From: Cliona cf. orientalis
Taxonomy: Eukaryota > Porifera > Demospongiae > Clionaida > Clionaidae
NCBI GenBank assembly: GCA_963930775.1
Contig: OZ005697.1
Location: 3,162,001 to 3,226,000, forward strand
Reading direction: 5' to 3'
Length of the DNA: 64,000 bases
The notes under the pieces were generated by a model that was not told the origin of the DNA, searched no databases, and saw nothing but the letters and a program-made list of their open reading frames with translations. The translations under genes were made by a program, and so were the position numbers. Shown here in pieces: positions 23,517 through 35,581 of the stretch (position 1 is the stretch's first letter; every line of letters begins with the position of its first letter).

Positions 23517-24685
23517 CACTAAGCAGAAAAAAAATTGTTCGAAAACCGCCACATAGTTGAGCTGAATGCATAGTAGAGCCATACAATGCAAGCAGGCAGC
23601 TTATACATCAATTTTGATCAAAGTGGGTAATGGTCGTCACGTTAATGTGTGCGTGGGCGGAAAACATTGCAAATGCATGGCTTCCTATACAAACATATGG
23701 GGTAACTTCAAAGGGGCCGTAACTCTAATTCTAAGGTGTGAATCAAAATTCCCCAGGGTCAAATCTCTAGTTTCGACCCATTCTGCGTGCCCATGTAAAA
23801 GTTACCTCCCCAAGTGCTCCCAAACCCCCCAAACATTATAAATCTTTTTTTTTTTTCTACTTAGTGTATAACAAGGCGACCAGAACACTAAGCAGAAAAA
23901 AAAATTGTCCAAAAACCACCACATAATCGAGCTGGGTGCATAGTGGAACCATACAATGCAAGCAGGCATCCTAAATTTCAATTTTGTCAAAAAGTTGGTA
24001 AAGGTCGTCACGTTTATGTGCGCGCGTGGCCCCGCCCCTCACGTAGCGCGTGGGCGGAAACATTGCAAACGCATGGCTTCCCTGTACAAACATATGGGGA
24101 AACTTCAAAGGGCCGTAACTTTGATTCTAAGGCGTGAATCAAAATTCCTGAAGGTCAAATCTCTGCATTTGATCCATTCTGCGCGCCGGTACAAAAATTA
24201 TGTCCCCAGGTGCTCCCAATTCCCCCCTGAATTAATTAATTAAAGTTTTGTTTTTTTTTCTACTTAGTGTTTTAGTGTTTAATTTTTCAAGGCGACCAGA
24301 ACACTAAGCAGAAAAAAAATTATCCAAAAACCACCATATAATGGAGCTGGGTGCATAGTGGAGCCATACAATGCAAGCAGGCAGCCTAAATTTCAATTTT
24401 GTCAAAAAAGTTGGTAAAGGTCGTCACGTTTATGTGCGCGCGTGGCCCCGCCCCTCACGTAGCGCGTGGGCGGAAACATTGCAAACACATGGCTTCCCTG
24501 TACAAACATATGGGGAAACTTCAAAGGGCCGTAACTTTGATTCTAAGGCGTGAATCAAAATTTTTTCATGTCAAATCTCATGTTTTGACCCATTCTGCGT
24601 GCCGGTGTAAAAATTATCTCCCCAAGTGCTCCCAATTCCTCCAAACATTTTTCGCGCAGGAAATCTTTTTTTTTCTACTTAGTGT
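23517..24685 (-). repeat. Tandem array of three family C units
   Basis: Units at about 23517-23865, 23887-24271 and 24300-24685, all reversed relative to those at 46-49 kb. Each runs from CACTAAGCAGAAAAAAA to CTACTTAGTG with a GGCGACCAGAA linker. Two of them share an open frame of about 95 codons (FMCARGPAPHVARGRKHCK), see findings. Confidence 0.8.
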
Positions 24686-24786
24686 TTAATTTTTTTCTTA
24701 TAATAATTTAGCCGGATTGGCATGGATACACAAATAGCCAGAGGCTAATCTCAAGTGCACCCAGTGGACAATAACTACATAGATTA

Positions 24787-27700
24787 TCATGAATCAGTTT
24801 TCTTAAATTTACTTCTAGTTCTGTTAGCAACAGGGTTTGGCATGATCAGTTTCCATATGACATTTCTTCGGTGTATTGATACCCCAGGGACTCCCTCTCG
24901 AACACTGTACTGCACCTTCCTACTGCAGGATACATCCAGCTCAGAACCACTGGTGTCAGACGACTCAGAGTTATCAGAGGCATGATGGAACCTTCTCTTC
25001 CTATGAGACCGCTTCACAACTGGAGTCCATTCCTCGTCACCATTCTTTGTATACTTCACACCAGGAATGCGGTCTTTCATTTCATATGTCACAGATTCAC
25101 AGGTACTCAAATCCACCACATCAGGTTGTTTGAATTGATTGGCCACCAAAACTGAGGTGTCAGCAGTAGCAGAACATTTTTCTTCAGTATCTGGAAGGGG
25201 CATAGTTGGTTGAAGAGTAGCTGAAGTAGAACTGTTGGCACTGGCCTCATCTTTAGCATGATGGGAGATAGCAGAGTGATGAGCATTATCTGGAGTTACA
25301 GATTCTGTCTGAGATGCAGCAAAACTAGTGTTTCCCAAACCATGGTGGGCCACTGTTACTTCTTGAGAACCCTCATGTGGTTGAGTCTTAGCCTCTCTTC
25401 TTCTCTTGCTCTTCTTTCTCTTCTTAACCACTGCCTTAGTTGCCTTGACATCAACCTCACCAAGATTCAGGGCTGGCCAGAAGAAGGTGACTGAGAAGCC
25501 ACCAGTAGACTGCCTTGCTGTCCACTGAGCATCCCCTAGCTGGAGACCTTTGCCTTGCATGCATATACACACAGGCAGTGGGATACCAGACTTCTGTAGC
25601 AGAGTGTAAGGGCTCTCAAGAACAGACACTAAAATTCCAGCCATTTTGTTTTTTTTTTTTTTGGCATTCTTCTTCGGCTTGATTGGAATGCATCTTGGTG
25701 GCTGATTGGAGGCTGGTTGATTGTGAGGTTGTTGCAGTGGCGTGTCCAAGGGGGGGCTCCGGGTGCTCGAGCACCCCCCTCAGCTCTGGCACAACAGCTA
25801 GATCAGTTGCTCAGTGGCAACTGTTTATGCTGATATTAAATTAACAACTGGTAGCCAGAACCAACAATGAACTTACTATCTTCTAAAATTCGCTCTCTAA
25901 ACAACTCTTTCTCGTCGCTACTTGGCCAAAACAGCCTTCTTTGTCAGCCAGCTACCTTCAAGAACGTGTTAGCGAGGGGCGTGGTCAACGTTTTGGGGGC
26001 GTGGCTTAAAATTTTGCGCACCTCCCTCCTTCAAATCCTGGACACGCCACTGTGTTGGTACGGCTGATGAGGACCATGGTGCTCTTGGTCTGTGTTATAT
26101 GTATGTTGGGGCTCTGGGCGGTAAGGCAGCTGAGGATGACAGTAAGATGGTTGAGGATCATGATAGTAAGATGGATGAGGATTGCACTGGTAAGGCTGGC
26201 TAGAGTCAGGACTGCAGAAATGCTGAGGATCAGAACGATGAGGGAGCTGAGAAGTGGGACGATAGGATGGCTGATAATCAGAATGATAGGATACCTGAGA
26301 ATCTGTACGGTAAGAGAGCTATGGATCGTAACGGTAAGAGCGCTGAGAATCAGGACAGTAAGATGGCTGAGGATTGACATGGTAGGTGTGCTGAGGAGAC
26401 TTTGAGGTGTTGTAATCATCATAATTATCATACATGTTATCGTAGTAAATGTCATCATCATTCCCTGAACACTTGCTCACTAGATGCTTGTGGCAGCGCT
26501 GGTGGCGAGTGACCTCCTTTCGTTTGTTGCTCTTGCCCATCTCTGATGAACTGCTCGATAGCTGCCAATCTCACCAAGATCATCTCCTGATTTCCTTTCA
26601 AATTTTCGACCTCCATTTCCAATAGCAATGAATCTAGAATGAATAAGAATATTGATAAGCATGTAAACATTCACATAGTGTGTATATGTATATACTGTAT
26701 ATGTACATGTACATGTACATGTACAATCATATAAAAATTATGAACAGCTAATCTGTATACACATGTACACTAAATGCACCTGAATCATAATCATTTCCTC
26801 CCTTGTCTCCACCACCAGCTCCTACACCATCGTCTTCCTCTTCATTGTTGTCACTGTCAATAACAATAGGCTTGCTTCTCACCGTCTCATCTTCTGCCTC
26901 CACGTCACCAACCTCTTTAGCCACCTTCACTATTGGCGAATAGTGAATGTGCATGTGTAAGTTCAATAGTGCACACTACTAAAACGAAACAATGACCAGC
27001 GAGTAAATTCCTAAGCACAAAATGTATTATTAGTGTATTCACATGTACCTGAATCAGTCGCTTCATTGCCTCCAGTCTCATTGATCTTCACAGGACTACT
27101 CCTACCAGTCTCACCCACGTGTCGCCCCATCGTCACCTGTCTCATCAGTCGCCTTTGCTGTCACAGGTCTTATCCTATCACCGCTCTTGTGTGTAGACCC
27201 ATTGCCATCTCCTTGCTTTCTTGCAACTGCACCACCATGTTGTGTCACCCTCAGTACATTTGCAAGAGCTAAAGGGAGCAGTATCCAGTGTGTATCATAC
27301 ACGTAAGTACAATTTACAAGATAAGTTTGCCTTTGGGCTTCTTCTTGGACTGAGAAATCGGAGTTGAGCTTTTCTTCCCACCTACAGGTAGCAATACACA
27401 ATCGAGTCAACATAGTACTAGTACCGACACACTATTTAAACACCACTTACTTGATTCTTGGGGTGAATTTTCTTCCCCTTCTCTCTCCGGCAAACTTTCT
27501 GTGGTGGGTTATCACTGGCTTTGTCTTCATTTCTTGGTGGATCATTGCTGGCTTGGGGTGTATTTTCCTTTCCCTTCTTCTGTCCTCGACAAACTTTCTT
27601 TGGGGGGTTATCACTGGCTTTGTCTTCATTTGTGGGTGGATCATTGCTGGCTTGGGGTGTATTTTCCTTTCCCTTCATCTGTCTTCGGCAAACTTTCTTT

Positions 27701-28263
27701 GGGGGAGGAGGGCTATCACTAGCTTCGTCTTCCATTGTAGGTGGATCATCACTGGCTTTCTCTTTGATTGAAGGACTGTCGCTGGCTTTATCAGTAAACG
27801 GGAACCAGTCGTCATCCAGGAACCGAGCCTCTAATACTTGCATAGAATCCTTGGATCCTACCAGATAGAATATTTATAATATAACCTATGCTATAAGTTA
27901 GAATTAACTTTTTTTTCACCTGATGCAGCAACCTTCCCAGAAAAAAGCTTGGATCTCTGCTTCACTTGACATTCTGTTTCCACGTCCAAGGTGTCAAAGT
28001 CGCTTCCAACAATGCTGCTTCTGATCACTACAGATACACTATCTTCCTCCGGCCAAAAGATCAGATAGTAGGGCGCTGAGAGGAACAAACGCACTCTAAA
28101 AACTGACGCTAGCTATGCATTGATACAGATACACGCGCGCTTCAAATCCTGTCTAAAATATTAGCTCGTTGTTCTTACCAGATTTCTTTTCTTTGAAGGC
28201 CTTCATAGTAGCCCTCAGACTTGGCTTATTCTTCTTCAAATTCGGAGTATCCTTCTTAGACAT
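24787..28263 (-). pseudogene. BEN-family-type gene inside the Tc1 element (BEN domain not found)
   Basis: Exons on the reverse strand: 28263-28179, 28093-27920, 27857-27451, about 27386-27326, about 27262-27050, about 26926-26780, then 26633 leftward. Exons 1-3 match the first BEN gene in content and intron phase: a basic start, a domain ending RSKLFSGKVAASG, then SMQVLEARFLDDDW. Exon 3 holds tandem repeats around ASDNPPKKVCR. Later exons are acidic, with IVIDSDNNEEEDD like a SUMO-interacting motif, then a helical segment (MEVENLKGNQEMILVRLA), then Tyr/Pro/Gln repeats (PQPSY). A frameshift near 26460 and TAG near 26318 break it. After a MITE the frame continues into a Lys-rich stretch and an unrecognised domain (LPVCICMQGKGLQLGD, GGFSVTFFWPA), ending at 24787 after NRTRSKFKK. 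The C-terminal part may belong to another element. Confidence 0.65.
25735..26052. mobile_element. hAT-like MITE with 5-bp duplication (TGTTG) in the BEN-type gene
   Basis: Ends are CAGTGGCGTGTCCA and the complement of CAGTGGCGTGTCCAGG, flanked by TGTTG at 25730-25734 and 26053-26057. Removing it with one TGTTG rejoins the interrupted Gln/Pro-rich reading frame. The interior matches 3184-3526. Confidence 0.9.
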
Positions 28264-28519
28264 CGTCAAGTCGCCACGTGTAGCTTTCTCCTTCTAGAAT
28301 CTTCGCACCAAAATAGCGAACACGAAACGCTGCCGTATATACGATCGAAATATTGTTCGAATTTATCGTATACACGAGTGAAAAACCGTACGAAATTAAC
28401 ATTGCGTTTCCGTTTTTACGTTCACGCGCAGGAATCTAGCGTGTACATTTACTACCAATCGTCGCGTTTTACGGTCGTACTACGAATACGAAACGCTAAT
28501 TTTTTATTGACCGCTACTG

Positions 28520-28935
28520 TATGTATTTTCTTCCTGTACACTGTAGTCTTGATCTTTTTGTTATCATCCTTCATCAGTAGGACATCCAGGAAGGGTAGTT
28601 GGTTGTTTATTTCTTGCTCCACTGTGAACTGGATTGAAGGGTTGATAGTGTTCAGATGTTTCAATGTTTCCTCAACTGTTGACTTCTTCAGGAAACAAAA
28701 GGTGTTGTCCACGTATCTCCTCCAGAATATGATAGGTTGTGGCGATGTGGTGAGGGCTAGTTCCTTGATGTGTTCCATGAAGATGTTGGCTACCACTGGG
28801 GACACAGGAGATCCCATCGCCGTTCCATCAGTTTGTTTATAGAAGCTGCCGTTATAGAGGAAGTAGGTTGTTCAAAGACAGGTGTGCAGGAGATTGGTGA
28901 TTTGTTATGGTGTTAGAGGAGTCCTGTCCTCCTTT
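28520..28935 (-). pseudogene. Penelope-like reverse transcriptase fragment
   Basis: Reverse strand: TYFLYNGSFYKQTDGTAMGS, PVSPVVANIFMEH, WRRYVDNTF, QLPFLDVLL and VYRKKIHT, the order of Penelope RT motifs 3-6. The usual YVDD catalytic pair reads YVDN here. Stops occur upstream near 28878 and 28915. The frame is cut after HT by the 7,032-bp element and resumes at 21487. The N-terminal RT part and the GIY-YIG endonuclease are missing, so this was an old truncated copy before the insertion. Confidence 0.88.
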
Positions 28936-29334
28936 GCAAGCAATCGAGCCAATGTGCCCATTTTACCTTCCTTACTAGCAAGCTGCTGATCTTAGAGTGA
29001 AGCATCTTAAACAACTTCGTTGCCTTCAACAACTGATGAAAGATGATATAATTTCAGAGAGTGAATTTAAAGAGCAAAAAGAAATGATTATTGCCACTTT
29101 GCGAAAAATTGCGTAAACAATTATACTATAACAACTCACTACATCGTTGGTAATCTCTGTGGACTATAATCAATAATAATTGCTGTGATCACTTATCATC
29201 TATCACTATTCAATGATACCAGAATCTGATTTAGAAATCTATTATCAAATGTGCTAGATGAAAAAAATCTTACTATAATATACATTGTTTGCAGTTACTG
29301 ATAGATTAAACTATCTTTGATCCACTGGTTGCAA

Positions 29335-30203
29335 TCATTGACTATGATGCATGAAAAAGCTGCAAGAACTATTGTTTCTATCTATATCAGTAACCTGTGC
29401 CTCTTTTTCCATTGCCTTCATTTCAGCCTTCACCTTTGAGAAAGCCTCTTCAATTGGGTTGTAATCTGGAGAGTACAGGGGAGGAAATGCACAATTGCTC
29501 CTACTTCCAGAATCATTTGCACATTAACTTCATTGTGATGAATGCTGCAGTTATTGAGAATAACGACACTGTTTGGATTCACACCATCATATGGCATTAA
29601 CTGAGGAAGCAAAACTTCTCTACAAAGTCACAGTAAATGTCTCCATCTACAGCTCCTTCCATTATCTTGAGGTCAAGCATACCACACACTGACATTAATG
29701 CAATTTCTGAGACACGCTTTCCACGCACCATTAGCTTATGAGATACCGCAGGCTTGCCTCTTTAACTGTAGCCATACTTTCTGAGGCGATTTCTTTTTCG
29801 AGCCTGTCTCATCCATGAAAATAAGCATTTTACGCTTATACATGGCAATATCACAGGAAAACCTCGCTCTCGCTTCTTTGCTATGAGCTTCAGTTTCTGC
29901 CCACTAAAATCAACTCTCTGGAAGCAACGGCAAATTGCAGATGGACTAACGTCAGTGCCCGTTTCATACAACTCTTGTTGAATCTCTCTCATACATTCCA
30001 AGATTCATGAAAACACAATGGAGTGAGTGTAGCTCAAGTGGAGGAGTGAACTTCTGAGAGACACTTCTAGAATAGTGTTTCTTGTCCACAGATCCAAAAT
30101 TTTGGAAGAGCTCTACCACTCTCCACACAGTGGACAAGTCAACATTCAAGTTAGCAGCAATAGTTTGGTATTTACACCCAAGAACCTCTCTCTGCCATAC
30201 CAT
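29335..30203 (-). pseudogene. IS630/Tc1-like transposase, decayed
   Basis: Reverse strand: an N-terminal helix-turn-helix (MVWQREVLGCKYQTIAANLN, then STVWRVVELF), a second winged-helix region (LYETGTDVSPSAICR), then the catalytic part. FMDETGS holds the first Asp, in a shifted frame near 29800. The second motif reads ILNNCSIHH where the family has DNCSIHH, so that catalytic residue is changed. SPDYNPIEEAFSK holds the Glu, after another frameshift near 29480. A stop (TAA) near 29762 and further shifts near 29610 add to the damage. Natural stop at 29335. I found no terminal repeats for it. Confidence 0.8.
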
Positions 30204-31079
30204 GTGCCATTGAAGATCGTTGCTGTAAGCGATTTTTCATCCTGGTTCGCATGAGCATGCCATTTTCATGCGCACGGTACCGCCATTTTGAAATGATTGT
30301 AATGCGCATCGCATTATTTGAATTTTGATCGAGGTGATATTCCTTGCAACATTCGGGCAAACCCCTTGTATGTCTTGACTGCTTATTAAAATGTGCTGCA
30401 GTACAGTGAGCGTCGTCATGTTTGTGTACATTAGTGCATCATGAATATCAAATTAGTCACCACTACTAGGCAAACCACACTACCTATTGCTAGTTACCTC
30501 TGACAAGTAACTTGCAAAGCTCTGTAGAACTAGAAGGTTCAGCAACAGAATACTAGGTTTTTAACAGTACTTACTACTATTAATTATCATGGTTACCGTA
30601 TAGAAATTGTAGTCAATAACTTTAGTAACTGATATTAACTTTGAGTACAACGAAAATATTATAAGGAGATACCTAATTAATAGGTTTGAATATAAAAGTA
30701 GGCATGATATACATGTGTACGCATAGGTACAAAATAATAATTTTATTAGAGGAGTTACCACGAAGTCTCTTGCACAGCCTCCCCCAGTTGAGGTGGTTGT
30801 AATACTCCAAAGTGGTTCAAAGTTGTGAGGTGATCTCCAATACTCAGGAAATTGAGCGAAAAGTGTTTGTTTCAGTTACTGAAGCTCTACAATTGGAAGC
30901 CCAGGGAGACCCCGATCACCGCTTACAGTATACCCTCTCCAACTCGGCCTCGCCAAAATATGCCTCTCTCGCCTGTTGGAGATCGGAGCTTTGGATACGT
31001 CACGATAACCTCACTAGCTGACTTGAGTTTTTGTTTGTTTATTACTTACAAAGGGTTTTCTATTTTCGTTCAACAATCG
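30204..31079. other. Intergenic region without recognised genes
   Basis: AT-rich sequence with short frames on both strands that lack motifs. Confidence 0.5.
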
Positions 31080-31122
31080 TAGAATAGGAAACGGAACATT
31101 AACTTTTTATTGGCCGCTACTG
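31080..31122 (-). repeat. Right terminal inverted repeat of a Tc1/BEN-type element
   Basis: Reads in reverse as CAGTAGCGGCCAATAAAAAG and is followed by TA (31123-31124). It is almost identical to the end at 5604 for about 54 bp. Right of it lies dispersed repeat E (31125-31265), not the family C sequence that flanks 5604, so the two do not bound one simple insertion. Confidence 0.7.
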
Positions 31123-31124
31123 TA

Positions 31125-31265
31125 CCTCCATGATGTCCACTCAGACCTTGTCTTCTCACGAATTAAGCTGCTTGCCTAACAATAGGCCACTGAATGTAAG
31201 TCCCAAATTGTTACTTGACAGTTAGTCCAAGAAGCTAGTGTTTGTGTCTGTAGCTAGTGCCTAGG
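31125..31265. repeat. Dispersed repeat E, copy 2
   Basis: Matches 17585-17765 (TCACGAAT-AAGCTGCTTGCC and AAGAAGCTAGTGTTTGTG). Its left part is missing at the inverted-repeat end. Confidence 0.55.
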
Positions 31266-31667
31266 CTAGCACTCACAGAGATCACCTTGTTCTAGCTCTA
31301 ATGCTCAAGGGCCAGTGATATTGCCACTTGTGTTGCGGGGTGGAATCACTTCCGCTGACCTTCCGTAACTGATGGACGGACACACACCTAAAATATTGTA
31401 ATACGAGAGAGTGCACCTACATTTTGCTAAGTTAGCAATAGTTATGCAGCCATGAGTCTACTTGCGTGATTACGAGTTAGCGTCTTGCCCACAGGACTTA
31501 AACAGTATTCATGTAGCTTTCTTCCTAATAGATGCAATTGTTTTTAATCGAGCTGTATCTTTGCAGTATTGTCAAGCCACTGGCTTGTCACAGGCACTGA
31601 GACCTTTAATAGAACACTATCTACACTATGTACGTAGCATCTTAGCTGGTACAGGATGTAATAATTG

Positions 31668-32045
31668 TGACCGGATCTGAGAAAACCCGCCATATTGGTT
31701 AATCCATGAAATTTTAGTTAGCTGTATATTTGGATAGCTGTATCATAGGGCTAATCTGCCTCCAAGTCTGAGACACATCGTGCGCTTGGCTGTGGAGCTT
31801 GAGTGCTTTGTTCGTGATCGCACCACACCCTCAATAATCGAGAAATTACAGTCTAAAGGCGTTGCTATGCACGCGTATTGCGTTTCCGTGTACTATGCGT
31901 GAACCGGAAATCAATTAAATGGACCTGGGTGGAGCCATTTGAAATGAAATTAGAGATTGAGCAAGGGTCGGATTTCGATGTTGATAACGATTGCCGATTG
32001 TTCTTCGATGTCCAAGAAGCTAAAAAAGTGAGCGAACATACAGTA
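31668..32045 (-). repeat. Partial GTGAC-type family B element (reversed)
   Basis: Starts GTGACCGGATCTGAGAAAAC after AATT. The interior is the reverse complement of the right half of 4270-4930 and breaks off near 32045. Confidence 0.65.
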
Positions 32046-32436
32046 GTTCAATGATAGCCACGCCCACTTAATACGGCTGCACTCAACGACATACCGCGGC
32101 CGCCCATGGTCTGGATTTGTAACCACGCTTGAATAAGGCTGAAATCAATAGTAGCCGCTGCTACTATTCAAATTATGAAGCAAACGTGGGCAACTTACCT
32201 GGGCACTCTTTCACGTATAAACGCGATACTGATACCTCGAATATCGGCCCATCCCCCAATCTTGGCCCAATGTAAGGTGCACCGCCCATGGACCCTCTTT
32301 CACAAGGGTACGGTACACACATACAAAGTAAGTCATCCATGAGATTCCTCCCCCTACCCCCTCCCGGTTTTATTGTTACATTATACTGAATTAAACCAAC
32401 TATTCGATTATTGAAGGGGCAGGCAGCAAGTTATAA

Positions 32437-32730
32437 TTGTGACCGGATCTGAGAAAACCCGGCATATTGTCAAAACGTGCATATGGCTCAATGCGCGTTT
32501 TTAGTCAAAAAATATCAAAGTCCAGTTTTTGTCATATTTATGTCCAAGAACCCTTCTACTAACTGTTACCACAGTCTACGGAGGGTAAACGTAAGTTAAC
32601 AAGACGAAATAAGCCTGCATTTTGACCTACCTAGTCAGTATAGCTGCCGTACACAGAGCCCGTTGGTATGGGCGCTAATCAGAATTCTCTATCTAGATAC
32701 AGCTAGATTCGATCGCTAGCCGTATACGAT
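32437..32730 (+). repeat. Partial GTGAC-type family B element
   Basis: Starts GTGACCGGATCTGAGAAAAC after AATT and follows the left half of 4270-4930 until about 32730. Confidence 0.65.
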
Positions 32731-32739
32731 CATTTATTT

Positions 32740-35100
32740 GTGCTGAAACGTGGCATAAAGCTAGCTAGGCTTAGTTTTACGCACAGTATTTATCAATCTT
32801 ACATTGACTATTCGAAGTTCAGTCCTCATAAACCAGCCATTTGAGCTGTGTTTTCAAGTGCAGCTACACATGGGCACATATTCGAGTACAGGAAATTGAG
32901 TCCAAAGTGGGGAGTGGGCCGATATTCTGTAGTGGGCCCCCCCCCCCCCCTTGGAAGCTGGCTGCCCCCCTTGAGAGAAGTCACCATCCATACATGCAAT
33001 ACATGCACAAGTAAAAGATTTATCCAGCCACGTATACAGTCTACAATAAGACCACCGGAAGTCCATATACGTACAATACATTTAATGTCAACGTGCGGTT
33101 TGCATGGTGCCTATGGGGGTTAATAATATGCATGCCATGCATGTGGAGTCAAAAATAGTGCATGTCTATGTACAACTGTATCTTCTAGTATAAGATAGCT
33201 ATCGTTCTATCTCAAGTACCATTGAAAAGAGGAAAAGCTCAGCTTCACATTTATACCAAGAACAAGACTAAGCATGTGGAGATGACCGATGTAGAGATGA
33301 CAAAGATTTCTGCTGCATATGGCTGAGGGCATCTTTGAATTGGGGGCAAATCAGTAACTATCAAACCAGCACTAGGGGACTTAGTCCATAAGTAGGTAAG
33401 TACCAGAGCAGTTATTCCGCTGAATCCCAAGTCTTCCAGGACCACTCTGCCACCATAAGCGCTCATTGAAGATCGAAAATAATTTATCATTTTAGTCTGT
33501 TCTATTTTCTTAGTAGTAGTTAACTAGACTATCAACCAAAGAAAATACTAAACTTTAGCTACTAAACTAGCTAGGTTATAGCCACCAACTCTTCGTCTTG
33601 AGTACTTTCTTCGTGATACTTCAACTCGCTCGTCCATTTTTCCATCTTTTCTGGCTGAATGGAACTTTGAATTGGGGGGCAAATCAGTAACTCTCGTTCC
33701 AGAACCAAAAACGAGGTATCCTCGATGTCTATACCATAGTGGCAGTGTATAGTAGTAGCATGTAACAGAACCGCTCGAGGCGCTTCAAGAAACGAGCCTT
33801 CGAAAGCGAGAAAAATTCATTCTGTCCTGGGTAGGGTGTGGTACACGGATAGATATGCGGACGTATACGAGATTATTGCGTATACCCGCGTAATACATAC
33901 GCGCGCGTGCATAATCATACACAGAAGAACATCATTAATTTTCCGTTTTGTCATTAAACGGGAGGTCTTAGTGTAGACTGTATAGCCCACAGATCTCCCA
34001 CGGGAGACGTTTACTGTGTCACTGTGCTGTATACTATAGAAAAACAGGCATTTAAATGCAACTGGGGTCACGAATGTGAGACCTTAGGTACATCACGCAA
34101 TTTATCTATGAGATCATTAATACCCTATGCAAGATACAGCCTTATTAAGTACTGGGCTAGCTGATGGCAGGAATATTTGGACACTGCTGAACAATAACAG
34201 TAAAGAATTGAGGCAGTCTCAGGTGTCTATGGGTATTTGGCATAAGTCCTAGTTTAGATTGATAGCCACATTTTTGGAAGATTTTACCAAAAATGGTACT
34301 GTAATATTGAAAAATTTAACTTAATTAATTTCGTTATGGTATATTGGTTATTGCATGGGCTTGAGTACCAATAACCTTGTGTAGTATGAGAGAAGCCCTT
34401 GCTATAACTGTATGAAGATTGGGCTTACCTGCCACTAACTGCATGAGTCCATGTAAACTGCTACTACACTTGGTTGAACAGCTGGTCCCAATTAATGGTA
34501 CTGCCACATATACCTATACAGTGCCATTTGTACTGTTATTACCCCGCGCGCATGTGCAAGTGATAAATTGGTTTGTCCGTCTGTCATTATTGTTGGCACG
34601 AAAATCACCAGATCTCGCATTCTAGGCATCCATGCGTGCTGTAAGCATAACCAATCGGTAGATATTAGTGAAAAATTGATTTGTACATCCTTTCAATTGC
34701 TCAAAATGGCTTACTAGCGATATAAATTGTGCATTTTCTATTCAATATGCCTGTGGTTTATCGACCACACGCCCTGATGCGACTGTGCATGATCAAGCTC
34801 AGCATTGGAAAGGGTCGTAAAGTCATAGAACAGCTCTGCAATAGAGTGTTGCAATACTACGCTATAGAACGCACGGGGTATGTGCTCTAGTTGGCACTGC
34901 AATACTTTGATTTTTTAAGGCTTCATTTAACAATGATTCTTGCAATACTGGTTGGTATATGTGGCTCTCCATGTAGTACATAAATGTACCAGACACTGAA
35001 ATGTTTATTGTAACTAATCATACTTTAGTATTCAGTGTTATCAGCAGAGTAAATCCCTGCCATATTTGCATACAGCATACTGTTTCATACTTTATGGTAG
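32740..35100. other. Intergenic region without recognised genes
   Basis: Contains a C-rich run near 32938-32950 and only short frames. No motif, RNA gene or inverted repeat could be supported. Confidence 0.5.
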
Positions 35101-35318
35101 ATGTTTTTTCAGTCCAAACTGTGTAGCTATAGGCTGGGGCAACACTTAGCATACAAAGTACAACCTTACATAACACAATACTGTGGCATCAAGGTCAACT
35201 TTATCATGAATCAAGCGATAACTGAGTTCTTACAAAATCGCACAGAGCTTAAACAATGCCTGAACAATTCTATAAGGGCTGCCTGCCAGACAATAAGGGT
35301 CATACAACTCAATACAGT
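35101..35318 (+). CDS. Possible first exon of the P-loop ATPase gene
   Basis: The frame from ATG 35101 encodes MFFQSKLCSYRLGQHLAYKV, basic and without acidic residues until about codon 42. Ending at 35318 before GTACAA would join it in phase to the exon at 35582. The donor is weak, so transcript evidence would be needed. Confidence 0.35.
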
Positions 35319-35581
35319 ACAAAGCAACATAACAGTTTTGTCTCGGTTCGTATTCAGAACATAATTAGTGTGTCTGGTTCGCTACAATACCATAAATTAC
35401 GAAATTTTTGTTGTTAAAATATTTTCAGACAGCTTGATCAGTGCAGAAATTAAACATAACAATCGTACGCAGTATTAATGCTAATGTGGTACGGGTCGTT
35501 TGTATAATAATATGTAATAAATATCAATATTTTTGACACCATATTCGCAATTTACAGTAATGAAATATTGAAATTCCACAG

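Larger units (their letters stand above)
21488..28519. mobile_element. 7.0-kb Tc1-type element carrying a BEN-type gene
   Basis: The element is flanked by TA (21486-21487 and 28520-28521). The inverted repeats differ at three positions in their first 39 nt; both contain GGTCAATAAAAA and TTAGCGTTTCGTATTCGTA. The flanks are two halves of one Penelope reading frame, which rejoins exactly when the element is removed, so the whole segment moved as one unit. Contents: transposase 21738-22897 (+), three family C units 23517-24685, BEN-type gene 28263-24787 (-) with a hAT-like MITE in it. The two genes converge. Without the C units and MITE the element would be about 5.5 kb. Confidence 0.88.

Noticed and set aside
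26052..26405. 117-codon + strand frame rich in Arg, Met and Leu
   Set aside because: It is antisense to the Tyr/Pro/Gln repeats of the BEN-type gene, and its periodicity comes from that repeat.
27364..27868. Two + strand frames with repeated hydrophobic segments
   Set aside because: Antisense shadows of the repeated exon 3 of the BEN-type gene at 27857-27451, which has splice sites and phase support.
5604..31122. A single 25.5-kb giant element
   Set aside because: Left flank is a C unit cut at CAACTA, right flank is repeat E; they do not rejoin, so one insertion is not supported.
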